Assembly (NCBI GenBank): GCA_050084515.1
Contig: CM114271.1
Span: forward strand, 44,206,001-44,270,000
Source of the DNA: Blasia pusilla
Lineage: Eukaryota; Marchantiophyta; Marchantiopsida; Blasiales
Direction: 5' to 3'
DNA: 64,000 nt
Shown here: positions 44,861 to 62,021 of the stretch, piece by piece
Layout: each line of letters begins with the position of its first letter
Position numbering within the stretch: the stretch's first letter is position 1
The notes under the pieces: model-generated
Seen by the model: the letters and a program-made list of their open reading frames with translations, nothing else
Told to the model about the DNA's origin: nothing
Databases searched by the model: none
Position numbers and translations under genes: made by a program

Positions 44861-46720
44861 CTTATGTACGTAATGTTGTCGAGGTTAAAAAAAAAAAAGC
44901 ATTTTTGCATTCAAGGCCCTTTACTGCCTTTTGACTTTATTGTGTTTGGGCAAAATCCTTGATTCATTTTCATGTTCATGTTGTCTAAACATTCATGTCT
45001 CATTTAGCATGGCTACAAGCAACGGTTCTGTAAGGGGTCGTGGCAGTAGATGTGCAACACCAGCCACATCACTTCTCCCAGCTGACAAAACTTCATCTGC
45101 AATTCCAACTCCGTGTGCCACAACAATTGTACTTAGCAATAGCCGTTCTCTTGAGCATCAACCTCAACCCACAACTCCAACTATTGCCATGTACAACAAT
45201 AACCATGGGACTGCCTCTAACAATCAAGTTTGTATATTTGCTCATTTTCTCCTCCAGAATCCACTCCCTATTAAGATATTTTGACAAAAATGTTCTCTAG
45301 TGCCCTGGTCGTACGTCAACTTTGCAAAGATAATATTGAATAACATTCCTGATATCTAGACCGATAGTGCGAAACAAATTGTACCGCTAACGGACACGCA
45401 AATCAAGTATGCAAAGAGCTAAGGCCTAAATCATACACACTGGCAACTCAAATATGCAAATATCTTAGGCCTAAATCATACACACTGGGGAGGAACATCA
45501 CAAGCTGGCAGATGAGTGGTTTACTTGATCAAAGGAAATCATGGGCCACTTCAGTCAGGGAATTGAAGAACAAACCACCCGCGACAGGTTTTGCTTACCA
45601 CATTTAACTATTTCAGTTTTTCATCTGCTCTTCCCTTTTTGCTGGTGTGCTCATGCATTCTACATTCCCTTTTTGTATTTTCCAAGCCTATTGCAAGATT
45701 TTTGTTCGAAGCGACATTAACAATTATCCACTCTTTCCATGACCACCTCGCAACGAGTGAATCAAGTAACAATACTCTACACAAAGTGATGTCATACGTC
45801 ATAGATGAGCATGGCTAGAACTTAGCTACGGTACTCATTCTCTAGGACCATCTTACTGATTTATACTTAGCATTGAAAGCTCTTCACCATTATTATGTTG
45901 ACGCTTATCCAACAGATGCGGAGCTCGCTGCTCATTTGTGTGATGTGACCAATTTATATCCCCATGAGTAGTTCCGATGCTTACATATTGCTGCATAGCA
46001 CATATCACTCAATTTTAAATTTCTGTGCTTGATCAATGCATTATTTTGTATCCTCTTTTCTACTGTCTACTTGTTATGTTCATTTTTGGCTCATATCTCT
46101 GTATGCTTCATTCTCAGTAGTCAATCTCAGGCAAGTCGCATTTTAGCTGGATTAGGTGGGTACTATATCAGTCAGCCATCTAAATCAGTGAACATATATT
46201 TTTGTTCACTATGCTGTTGTATTCTTGCAACAATACTTGAAAATATATTTTGCAAACAAGCTTGCATTTCTTTCATGTTTGATCAGTGATGTGTTCCATG
46301 ATATTGTACTTAGTGCTTCTCATTAGTTATAGCATGTCCTTCCAGACTTGTAACTGAAATAATTGATCATCTAAAAATTCCAATCATAGTTTAGATACTT
46401 ATAGACATTTTTTAGATATTCCAGTTGTTTCATATTAATGTTTGGGAGTGCACTAATTTATTCACTTGTCCAATAGAATGGTTTGGCTGTGCTGCCTACG
46501 CCGGTTCCACAGATCTGCTCCTGTAAGCAATTCATTTTATGTGATACACCCGTCGGTTCACAAAACTCTTGCATTAGTTCACTTTTGAAAAGCTTTATAC
46601 CATACTTTCCCATTCCTCTTAATCCATTTCCTTCCATGTATCTAACGGTTGCAACGCGCCTAGCACTGAACAATTCAAAGTTTCCGATCTCAGTTCTACG
46701 CTTTATAGAACTCAGCTATA
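44861..46720 (+). other. Degenerate ORFs downstream of the helicase remnant
   Basis: Contains a Ser/Thr/Pro-rich ORF (44931-45284, MATSNGSVRGRGSRC and more) and short stretches that look coding but are broken (SWATSVRELKNKPPATGF near 45540, FLFEATLTIIHSFHDHLAT near 45700). They may be exons of a decayed protein linked to the helicase element. No family is recognised. Confidence 0.35.
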
Positions 46721-47164
46721 TGTGAGAAAACAAAAAGTGACGAAATCACTGAAATCTTTACAAAACTTAGAGATACAAAGTGGCCTAGTCCATCCGTGTG
46801 CTCACAGAGGAGCTTCGATGAAACCTGAACATGGAGATAACTCGATATACGAGAATGCGCTACCGCTGCGGCTCCCAATTATTTGACTACTCGGGAAAAC
46901 TAGGATTTTTACCTATTTTTCTTCATTTCTATTAATAGAAAAATTTTGAAGCGCATTCTGACCCTATATTGCATCAGGGTGCCCCGCACCCTGATGCAAT
47001 ATAGGGTTAGATAAACCTAGTAACGCTACTCCTAAAACCACCTACATCATATTACTATGACTCCTTCGACGTCTAAGTCGGAACTATCAATCTAGGCTTC
47101 TCCTTATACAAGGGGGCCGATCAGATTAATGGTGCTTAGAGAAGTGGATGTTGAGAATCCAACA
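46721..47164 (-). mobile_element. Solo LTR 2 with extra inserted sequence
   Basis: Same family as solo LTR 1, flanked by a perfect 5-bp duplication CTATA (46716-46720 and 47165-47169). It carries about 80 bp absent from solo LTR 1, in two patches near 46855 and 46950-47010. The patches contain GAATGCGCT and its inverted copy AGCGCATTC, plus a strong hairpin. Confidence 0.8.
46961..47007. repeat. Perfect 22+3+22 inverted repeat
   Basis: Arm ACCCTATATTGCATCAGGGT plus GC, loop CCC, then the exact inverted arm. It lies in the patch unique to solo LTR 2. Confidence 0.95.
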
Positions 47165-52379
<5,215 letters not shown>

Positions 52380-52625
52380 GGCGGAGGAGGGAGTGGAAGC
52401 AGGAGGAGGAATCAACGAGTAAGTATAGAACATACAAACAAGTATTGTTTTGGTTGGGGGGAAGGGCAAAAAAGGGAGGGAGATCAGGCCCACGTGCATA
52501 AATCCTCCGAGGCTGCAAGAGAGGAGGGAGTGGAAGAGGGAGGAGTAAGCATAGAACATACAACAACATTTTTTTGTTGGGGAAGGGCAAAAAAGGGAGG
52601 GAGATAAAGCCCACATGCATAAATC
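52380..52625. repeat. Two diverged tandem copies of a ~120-140-bp unit
   Basis: GAGGAGGGAGTGGAAG at about 52386 and 52525, AGGGCAAAAAAGGGAGGGAG and GCATAAATCC in both copies. Indels change the period. Confidence 0.8.
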
Positions 52626-52683
52626 CTTCCATGAAATGGATATGTCCGAATATACAAACTTTGATCATATACAACCTTTATAA

Positions 52684-52837
52684 AGAGGATTGGTTTCCTT
52701 CTCCTCTCCTTCATTGGATATATTTTCAATAGCTTCAATTCATGTTTTCCACATCCCTTGAGAGGATTGGTTTCCTTCTCCTCTCCTTCATTGGATCTAT
52801 TTTCAATAACTTAAATTCATGTTTTCCACATCCCTTG
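52684..52837. repeat. Two tandem copies of a 77-bp unit
   Basis: AGAGGATTGGTTTCCTTCTC begins at 52684 and 52761; the copies differ at a few positions. Confidence 0.9.
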
Positions 52838-55656
52838 CAAAAAAAATAAAAATCCTTTGATCTTCGTATTCTATTCATATATCTTCCATTCAAGAATAAG
52901 AATGAGTCATTTAATGCTACATGTTTATGTTTAGACTGTTGCCCAATTTTTTAATTTATCACAATTATGATTCCTAGACTATTTTATTGATTTTGTTCGA
53001 AGTTAATTTCAACTATGTATTTCAATTAGTTACTGGATAAACGGCAGGATTAATTCTCATCGGGATATAATAAGACCTCCTCATCTACCCTACTCATCCG
53101 TAAGTTCCTTGCAACATTCACTCATTAGATTTCGTGCATGCTAAAATACTTATTGAGATTTAGCCTTATAAATGATCCGTCCAAATTTGTACTTACAAAG
53201 GAATGTTTAGACATATTTCTATCATAATAGGTGGAGCACTCGTCCACCAGTCTAGCGAGTTCATTTCCTCAATCTATGACCCATACGATATCCAATTTAT
53301 TTTCAGTTATGTATTTTGAATGTAACAGTTCTTGAACTAATTTTGTTTCAAGAAATATTAAAATTCAAGAAGGCAAGAGAAACAAATCTTCATTTTCAAA
53401 AAAAATTGCTTTCACATATGAAAGTGGGGAAGACAGATAATATTCAGATCTCAAGGGAAGATATGGATGGCGAAGGTTGATCCAATGGTCCAACCACCTC
53501 CGTCCCTCAAGAAGACTAAGGTGAGGTGAGGTGAGGTGAGGTATGAAGGGAACTGAACAGACTGATCCATAACATCGGTTAGGTACCAATCTTTCAAATT
53601 TAGCCCCTATAGTCGTTCCAGTTACTTCGCAATTCTCCCCATCCCAGCAGTTTGCTCGATGACGAAATTTCTCCCGATATTCGCCTAATTGATCTACTAG
53701 TTCCTTTAACCAAAACAGATTCTACATCCTCTACCAGCCTTCTATGTTGCCTTTCTTTGAGTACGCTATTCAGGTCGCTCTCAAAATTTCACGAATGAGT
53801 GAAAAGCTTCCAGTGTCTCTTTCCAAAAGACCTCTCTGAGAAAGCTTCTAAAACTCAGTTTTGAGCTTTGGGTACCTCTTCAAGTACCTGGACATACCAC
53901 CCTCATGATGAGGATGGCCATGGGACACGATGAATAACTAATACTGATGAGCAGAGGGAGATATACTACTCGGCCACTAATGGTTTCCGCATCGCACCAT
54001 ACTGGCTGAGTTTATTTTAGTTTCCATTGGCTGGCTTGATTTGAGCATGACGTTCTTCAGTTATCTGGAAACTCCAAGACTCTGCAAGGAGCAAGGCATC
54101 AGATGTTGCTCCTGACTACTAACTTCTGCACCGCATTTATTTACGGTCAACAAATATAATTGGACTTCGGGAGTGGCAGCTTGTATCCAACCCAACGGTT
54201 TCAAATTTACCTTTCAATATTGTTGCTGCACAACTGTACATTGAAGTTCCTCTCGGGTCTGATATCAAAAAGTTATGACCTCAAATGTGTGGCTGTGACT
54301 ATGACACCGGCTTGCATATCTTACTACCTATTAAAAGACTCCTGCCTTCCAAGAAGACATCCAGAATTCTTACTTATGAGGGCTGCACATCCTTCCTACC
54401 TTATCAAGGATTATTGCCTCACAGCAAGTCTTTGATATTCCTTCCCTGTGGAAATGATATTACTGCACCTCCTAAACAATCCTTACCAATGAAAGCATAT
54501 TGCTTTCACGTGGCTACCAAGATTGCTCTACTCAGCCTATCAGTCTATTCCGCCATTTACAGAGACAACTCATAGCCAGCCATGTGGGAGTGTCACATAC
54601 CGAATCAACAAACATATCTTGCTAGACTATTAGTGATCCAGGAGGATTGCTGGAACGACAATCCTGAGAGACTACAGCACATGTCCTCCTTCAGTCCACT
54701 GCAGAGTACCTTACAGATGCAGTGGCTGGATAACCCTCCACTGTCCTGCTTCGCGCAATGAATCCTTACCACAAACTCATTCCTTGTGTTTAAGCTTCCA
54801 TACGCAAATGAGTTTGTGCCTCCTTTCTTTAGAGGAAATCCTTTGACTGCAGAGGTTATTACCCTTTCGTGTATGTCCACAACCTTCAAATCCCAGAGAA
54901 GAGTGGACTGACCAACTTGTTCCCCAAAACAGATCCAACCTTTTTAGAGGGATGTTCCTCCCAGCAATGAAGGGAAGAACTGACTGCCGATGTGCGATGT
55001 ATCCTGCATTTCAATCCCAAGATGGTCAGAAACGTACCTCGTCTCAATGCATTGAATTCATTACACTTTCCCCTGGGAAAAAACTCCTTGTCACAGTATG
55101 GCCCACCATGTCAGGCTTGAGAGGGACATCATCCAGTGCATAAGTACACTGGGCCCTGAAAAGAACATGTAGGAATCTTCATCAAAGCCCCAGATGCAGC
55201 TGCAGTACATCAACCAACCATGTTGACCTCTGAGTACATGTGACCGGTAAAATATGATAGGATTCACAAAAGGGCTGATTGAAAGCTCAGTACTCACTTC
55301 CCAAATTATCTGACAATTGATGGGTCCGCTGTACTGTAACCTCTTGAAGTCTATCGCTGTTGATTCACAGGGTCCACCCAAGCCTACAGCCGCATTCCAA
55401 CTCCCACTCGAACAATCTCCATGATGATTGCAACAGGTGCTGAAGATAGCCTATGTATTAACCATTCCACTAATCATTATACTTCTGACGACCCTTGCCA
55501 GTAAGGGTACTGAAAGTACCTCCGGAGACTGAAGAAATACAGACGTATCTGGAAGATTACAGTGGCTCTCATGAGAATAAGGACCTTTTGGGCAGACCAC
55601 ACATTTGGTCGACACCAGAGTTTAGGAACCGTTTCAATTACTCATTAATCTTCTGA
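52838..55656. other. Downstream flank of the ELF3 homologue, no supported gene
   Basis: Contains a GGTGA pentamer run at about 53518-53542 and several ORFs of 60-97 codons on both strands (54160-54435, 54285-54575, 54605-54889, 55091-55381) without recognisable motifs or mutual continuity. The part next to 55656 will include the ELF3 3' UTR. A non-coding or lineage-specific gene cannot be excluded. Confidence 0.45.
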
Positions 55657-57042
55657 TCATTGCTGTCGCTGTTTTTGAATTGAAAGCAAAATCTCTGCTG
55701 CTGATTCTGCTGTGGCCACCATTGCGTATGGAACGGCCTTGATGACTCCTGCATATGATTGATTAGACAACTTCTCCTTCTCATTACTGTTGGATACAGG
55801 TATCAAAGGAAATAGGGGCAGCGCATCTCTTTTCCCTGGAGTCTGTCGATCTCTGTACCTAGGACTCCGAACGCCTACACCTCCATCCCTCAGTCTCTTA
55901 GGCACCCTTGATTCTGGTGCATCGGTAGATTTAGATTGTGCTCCTGCAGGTGCATCCCCTTCCTTTTCCTCAGGATACTGCCTTCCAGAGCCATCCCAGA
56001 CCTTCTCCCATCCATCATCCACTTGTTCTGATCCAGAAGGCCCTGAATCTTGACCTGATGTGCATGCTGCGCGAGTTTGCAGCTCAGCCTCTGATGTCTG
56101 ACAGCTAACCGCAGGTAAGGGCCACTGCACCGGTGATCTGACATCATCTACTTCTCGCACCCCTTCTTGAGTTGTTGCAGCATCAGCACGCTGAGGATTC
56201 TCCATATATGCTGTGGTTTGAGATGGAGGAATAATCGGTGCACTACTGGGATTTGCAGTTCTGTGAAAAACAGGGTGACCAGGTGGATGTGAACCTCCCA
56301 TCTCATTATACCATCCTGGGGAATTCTTCTGAGTGGGCTCCACATAGGTCATAGGTGGGACAATGTACCAGGAAGCAGCAGGGGGACAAAACATAGCAGG
56401 CTGCCACTGGGGTTGCATTGCATTGTAGCTATACATGTTTTGCATAAAATCAGGCCGCTGATCATAGCCGGGCATGCCGTAGGAAGCCATGGTCGGTAAG
56501 TCCATTGGGGAAGGGCCACACATAACAGGCTGACAGGCACCATTGTAACCATTCATTTGAGGTTGACGACACACACCAGGATAGGGTTGGTACATGAATC
56601 CATTGTTGAGAGCAGGCAAAGCTCCAAACCAATGATTCCCGCCAGATTTCATGATGGGTGGGCAACCCCAAGCGCTTGGCCCAGGGATACCACTACTGGG
56701 AGGTAGGGGGTCTTGCCCAGCATTCTCTACATTCTGTGGCATATCCAGCATGGAGGGCTGATGATGGGCTCGGCTGGAGGAAGAAGACTGACAGGTGCTG
56801 TGAAGCTGCTTCCCTGTCTTACGTTTACTTGTATCCTGCTCCCCATCATGACAATGGTTATATAGCTGTTTCCCCAAAGCACCGTTCTTTTTTCCTTGCT
56901 CACTGCCCCTTGAGGCTTGATTCTCTACAACTGTCTTCTTTCCCTTCACTTTCTCAGGTATAACATCTTGTGTAGGTTGAGAAACATCGTGATGCGTGAC
57001 ACCACAAAGTGTATTCTCTGATGCGGCCAAGATCTGCTGCAC
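55657..57042 (-). CDS. ELF3: ELF3 exon 4
   Basis: 461 codons from [14 protein letters not shown] to the stop. A basic segment ([10 protein letters not shown]) is followed by the disordered Pro/Met/Tyr/Asn region ([40 protein letters not shown]), then acidic sequence, [12 protein letters not shown] and the conserved C-terminal helix [14 protein letters not shown]. The 144-bp intron before it is GT-AG. Confidence 0.92.
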   Translation of the reverse strand: MQQILAASENTLCGVTHHDVSQPTQDVIPEKVKGKKTVVENQASRGSEQGKKNGALGKQLYNHCHDGEQDTSKRKTGKQLHSTCQSSSSSRAHHQPSMLDMPQNVENAGQDPLPPSSGIPGPSAWGCPPIMKSGGNHWFGALPALNNGFMYQPYPGVCRQPQMNGYNGACQPVMCGPSPMDLPTMASYGMPGYDQRPDFMQNMYSYNAMQPQWQPAMFCPPAASWYIVPPMTYVEPTQKNSPGWYNEMGGSHPPGHPVFHRTANPSSAPIIPPSQTTAYMENPQRADAATTQEGVREVDDVRSPVQWPLPAVSCQTSEAELQTRAACTSGQDSGPSGSEQVDDGWEKVWDGSGRQYPEEKEGDAPAGAQSKSTDAPESRVPKRLRDGGVGVRSPRYRDRQTPGKRDALPLFPLIPVSNSNEKEKLSNQSYAGVIKAVPYAMVATAESAAEILLSIQKQRQQ

Positions 57043-60000
57043 CTGTTCCCAATAGATAAACATGATGACAAACAGCCAGATAGAATTAATAAAATTTTTT
57101 GTACTAGAACCAAAAGAAAACAACTGGATATATGTAGTTGTGTAGTGGGGGGGAACGCCTTGAAATACATATCAGATCAGACACACCTTGATTAGGCGGT
57201 GCAGCTCAAAAACTTGTGACGAGAATATTGTCTGGTGTCTGCAAAAATTAAAGGAAACTCATCAGAAGCCCGTCTACAGAAGAGTGTGGCGTGACATACC
57301 ATCCTGAGGTATGATCAAGTCCACACCATACTGGCAATCATGCTTTTCAAACACCTGCCATTCCATCATCGCATGGTACAAACCTCACAACCAAATCATG
57401 ATTTCTTCCAATCAAAAGCAATAGTTGTCCAACTTCCTCAGTTCACAACTCAGGTTGGTCCCTCGGTTTTACAAGTTCAAGACAATCACATCTGACATCA
57501 AGTCTTAGTGACACTCATGCAGGGGCCATTGAAGGCATCAACCTCCAACAGTGTACATACTAGTCATCAAATTCCACCTACACAAGGACTGCACTCACTG
57601 GTATTGTGAAAGTCAGAGGCACTTTTTGAAAATTGCCTTCAATTTTCAAGGCAAGACCACCCACATTACAAGACACACAGACCCTCAGTTGGGCAGGCAA
57701 TAACTACACTTGCGGTAATAGAGTTAACCCCATTAGGACCTAACAGCCATACCTGGAGAGAACTACACTAAGCAACTGTAAACGGAACTCACAAAAGACA
57801 ACTTGCAACAAGCCTACACCTACTGGTATTGTACTAATTGTAGGCACCGTGTCAGAAGTGCCTTACATTTTCAAGGACTGACCATCACCATGATAATAAC
57901 TCATTATCGTACAGAACTTGGTATGGTAGATAATAACTTTGGGTAACTCAGCACGTCCACATCTCAATAAACACTTTTCAATGAATTAACCAATACCAAC
58001 TACTCAAATCTTACTCTGTGCACCTGAAACCAACACCAAAACACCGAGGTACTTGACGGCTAAAATCCCTACTCCAGGATCTCCACCCTGATAATGGGAG
58101 GAAACGAAATGTAAAATCTCACCTTCTTGAAAAGTAGAGAGACAAAGAGGTTGAGCTCCACAACTCATGTAGAATTGTAAAATTTCTGAAGTTCCTACTT
58201 ATGACATTAACCACACTGGTAAATACCGTTTTTGCATTGAGAAACATCCTGGCTTCTCCTTACAAGCATGTAGATACAAAAACCAAGGTCTGGCCTAAAC
58301 GGGTTCTGGTGTGATCCTAATCACACAAGGAAACTGCAAGGAGCTACAGGTCATAGGTGTAAGATAAACGGAAAAAGTGAGGTTGACAGGTAGACACTTA
58401 CACAAGCTTTCATTAAAGCACACCCAGCATGCAGTGGGCAACAGTACATAGTAATCAGAAATGCTTGGTTGCCCGAAGCTAGAGTTTCAGTGCGACAAAC
58501 TACCTCTGGTTGTGTAGTAAAAGGGCCTCAATCCATGGCGGGTAATGTTTGGTCAGCAAGTTGTTTCCAAAAATCACCTTTGAGTCAGAGAATACTATGA
58601 CTTCTGGGGGCCTTCGACACCAAATAATGGAGAAAAAGACTCGTACAGATTTTGCAACCACAAAATTCAGTTGTTATCATGTGAAGGCTATAACATGGCG
58701 TTTACACCACTTAAAACCGAAAATATTAGGAGCTAGGCTTGATTTCCCTACAATTCTTAACAACAGCTGGAGGACAACATAAAGCATCCTATAAATAAGA
58801 CAAGTGAATTATCACAATCTCCCTACCATATGATGGAGGTCTTTGTGTTTTTTCCTTATTGATTTCCAGGTAGGTGATAAGTGGAAGACTGAGGCACAAT
58901 ATTAAAATTATGGCAGTATTCCAAGAAGAGAAGGCAAATATTTCAATCACGAAGGCCAACCGCAAAGTTGTTCAATCTAAGTTAGATTGCAACCAGGGTT
59001 GGTGGAAGATAATATCTAGTCCTATTTGCAGTTGAGATAGTAACTCTTCCAAGATAGTCATTCTTTTAAGAGAAGGAAGAAACATCCATGCAACAAATTT
59101 TCATAGGAATCAATTTATGTCAACAAAAGATGGCATGCAAAAGTAGGAAAGAACAGTCAGTGAAATAACCTCTGCAGAAGCTTCCGCGCCTTCCAAAATT
59201 CTTGCTGGCCGACACTGTCAATGACATCCTTGGGTGTGATCTTAATCACTGGTGCAGATTCAATCATTGATCCGTCAGATTCCTCGCTGTCACTCCAAGA
59301 CACAGGCTGCTTATGCTCTGAGCTTTCATCATTTCTGGAGTTCTCCAATTCCTTATTACTACTGTAAGGTGTGTTGGCCGTACATCCCCCTGAAAGAGGT
59401 TGTTTTCTTGACTTCTCTACTCCTAGACTTTGCTGTTTCTTCTCATTCCCATGACTACCTGATTGAGTATGGTCAGGAGGTAAATCAATCACAACCACCT
59501 CTTTCGATATGTTTCTTTTGGAGTTCCTCTTGTCCTGCTGAGTCCCACGTTCAGCAATATCTTCTAAAACGCTCACACAGTCACCGTTACCAGTTCCAGA
59601 GCTTCTCACACATTCACCATCCAAAGTATCTTCACAACAGTGGCCTGCCTTTTGGCATGTCTTCCGATGAATATTACATTCTGTGTCAATAGCTTGCACG
59701 CCAGAGTTCTCTGAGTACCATCTCCGTAAGTGCACTACCTGCTTCTCCTTATGAGTTCCCACAGGCATGCTCTCATGCATCTCAGATGACTCTGCAACTT
59801 GATTGCCATGAACAGTCTTCCCTGATACTAGTGGGTCTATGCTTCTATCAACCCCTTTCATCCGTGCCACCAAATCTGCTCTGCTCTCAACTCTTTGAGT
59901 TATGGCGCCTGCTGACTCTCCTTGATAGTTGTACGAAGCATCCAGTGCTTGATACGCCCTTGATATATGTACACCGTCCGGCTGCTGCCACGGCTCTCTG

Positions 60001-62021
60001 GTGACCAACTCTGAAGCTTCTGAATACACTTTTCGGAAAGCACTTGTGGTCTCAGGAACATTGTAAATGGGAACAGTGCCATCATCATTACTCCGAGCTT
60101 TCTTACTAGAAACACTCCTCAGATTTGTATGCGTGGAAACTCGGCCACGGGCCTGGACAGGCCCATTTAAAGAATGTCCTGCACTATCGGTAGTAGGGCC
60201 ACTGGGTGCTCGTTGTAATTCACTATCACCATCAATAATCATACTGCTATCAGTACCATTCAAAGATGGTTGAACTCCCCCATGAGAGACGTTCATTGCC
60301 ATGTATGGCAACCCCACATTCCCATAACCCAGTGGCGGACAGTAGTACCTGGAAATGTCATAAGGAGACCCCTGCAAATCATACAGAAACTCAGAAATGC
60401 ATCCTCGAAGCTGTGGAAAATCCGATATCTCTGGAAGTACATGATACTTGAAACGGAAAAACTCACGATGTCGCTCTTACACAAAACAAAACGGCCGTAT
60501 TTAAAAGTCTAGTAGGACTTTTTTCCAACGACCCACATTTCGACAGTTAGGTTGTGTATGAAAAAAAAAAGACTACATGACGGTGGAGGTAGCTGAAGAG
60601 AACAACCAGTCCCATGGAATCGGGACAAAAACTCCTGCCAATGAAGAATCGCATTCGCAGGGAACAGATCCCATTTGAGGCGTGACGAAACTGGGGAATG
60701 ACCAGAGTTTAATACAGGTGACTACCCATGTATCCAACCAGCCATGGAGTGATCGTCTAAACAAAGGGAGATTGATAAAAGAATCCAAGACTCAATGGAT
60801 GTCGTGGGTCTATTCCGAAATCGAAAGATAAATAACAATAATCCTCACGTTGACTTGGTAGGAGAATACTATGGACGACCGGAGTGTGCACTCGTTCCTA
60901 CGCTAGATAGACAAACGAAAACTAGGAAATCTTGTTCAAGGGCGTCTAAAATGGACCACGTAATGCTAAGGCTAGCCTAAGAACTTTGCCGGCCAAGGAT
61001 CCCTCAAACTCGGATGGGGGCCAAACACTAGAAATCCGACTCAGCAAGACGAACGTTCACGGTTTTCAAGCCGAGCCGCCAACCCAAAGATGGCTCCGTT
61101 CCCAAAGCGTCAGAAACAAAGAAAGTGGCAACCGTGACAGAGGAGGAACAGAACGCCTGTCGACACAACACGCTCCCTACCAATTTGGGCGTCCGAATTG
61201 AGGATGAAATACATGACGCGTGACCTCAAGCTAGACGATGAACTCTATAGACAACCTGAGAGAAGCTAGGTGAGAACTCCGCTTGCACAGCCATACCAGC
61301 CAACCTCCTCTACAAAAAACAACTAGTCTCGTGGCGGGCCGTGAGGCTTTTGAACGCTGCATAGCACAGCAGCGAGTCTACACTAGATATCGACTTCACC
61401 CTACGTGCAGTGTACTTCCAACGGTAGTCAAGAATTCCTCACTAGTAGAGAGTCGGATACCCATTGATCGCTTCAGGCTGTACGTTACGAGGCAAGTAGT
61501 GAAGTTTCAAACGGTATCACGAAATCCCGGTTACATCTGTGACTGCACATGATGAAAAAGTTCAAGCACAACAGAGTTCGCATACCAACAGTCCATGGAT
61601 GACCTTCCCATTCATCAAACCGAGGATAATATCCAGGATACCCAACTACCTGAGGCATCAAAGATGATCCAGAAGGATGTCCCGAAGACTGAAGTGATAT
61701 CGAAGATGCCCCAAATCGATGCGACGGAAAAGTGAACGTCTCACTTGGTGCCGTCTTACTGCCAGCTACGAGAGCATTAGGAGAAGATCCAGCGGGACGT
61801 CCGGAAGATAGCTGCGACATCAAAGGGGGTACAAATCGGTTCGATGGAAATGTGAACTGCTCATATAAGGCCATCTTATTCCTGGGAGGAGCTCTCGGTC
61901 CTACTCTCTTGGTCTCCTTCACGTGCAAACGAGGGAACAAAGGGCCAGTCTCGACAACATTAGTCCCGGGAGCACTTCGCTGGTTGCTCCCATCCCCTCT
62001 GTTATCCTTACTGTCCTTCAT
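55657..62021 (-). CDS. ELF3: EARLY FLOWERING 3 homologue, four recognisable exons
   Basis: Scaffold of the plant evening complex (ELF3-ELF4-LUX), a nuclear transcriptional repressor of the circadian clock. All conserved ELF3 blocks are present in order. Residues 26-63 hold [11 protein letters not shown] and [19 protein letters not shown]; exon 2 holds [14 protein letters not shown] and ends [11 protein letters not shown]; the 52-nt exon 3 encodes [17 protein letters not shown], continued in exon 4 by [12 protein letters not shown]; the C-terminus is [20 protein letters not shown] plus LSIQKQRQQ. Exons: 62021-61586, 60371-59170, 57238-57187 and 57042-55657, about 1,025 residues in total against about 700 in Arabidopsis. 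Splice sites at the last two introns are GT-AG and in phase (CAGAG|GTTATT, TTTGCAG, AAG|GTGTGT, GAACAG). The exon 1/2 junction does not keep frame with the simplest donor, so a microexon or other donor is likely. A Met/Pro/Tyr/Asn-rich region in exon 4 resembles the prion-like domain, but no polyQ tract is present. The only intact-looking host gene in the window. Confidence 0.92.
57187..57238 (-). CDS. ELF3: ELF3 exon 3 (52 nt)
   Basis: Encodes [17 protein letters not shown], the most conserved ELF3 block, too short for an ordinary ORF search. Intron phases (2 in, 0 out) join it cleanly to exons 2 and 4. Confidence 0.92.
57239..59169 (-). other. ELF3 intron 2
   Basis: About 1.9 kb, GTTATT donor and TTTTTGCAG acceptor. 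No coding motif seen. Confidence 0.75.
59170..60371 (-). CDS. ELF3: ELF3 exon 2
   Basis: 1,202 nt, one open frame from [17 protein letters not shown] to [11 protein letters not shown]. It includes [20 protein letters not shown] and the VPIYNVPE block, then a long Ser/Glu/Asp-rich disordered region ([40 protein letters not shown]). It ends in phase 2, matching exon 3. Confidence 0.9.
60378..61585 (-). other. ELF3 intron 1
   Basis: About 1.2 kb. Acceptor ATTTGCAG at 60372. It may hide a small exon, because exon 1 and exon 2 do not join in frame with the obvious donor. No repeats of the MULE family. Confidence 0.6.
61586..62021 (-). CDS. ELF3: ELF3 exon 1
   Basis: Starts MKDSKDNRG, close to the usual short N-terminus before the PLFPRLHVK block, which supports this ATG. 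It has an internal repeat: FTFPSNRF...[13 protein letters not shown], then FTFPSHRF...[13 protein letters not shown], about 40 residues apart. It ends [10 protein letters not shown] before donor GTATGC at 61585 (phase problem noted in the gene entry). Confidence 0.88.

Noticed and set aside
42446-47164. One intact LTR retrotransposon with the helicase inside
   Set aside because: Each LTR has its own 5-bp flanking duplication, no primer-binding site or polypurine tract borders them, and the interior lacks gag-pol.
55790-56963. Plus-strand ORFs opposite ELF3 exon 4 (55790-56053, 56658-56963)
   Set aside because: Antisense shadows of a well supported exon.
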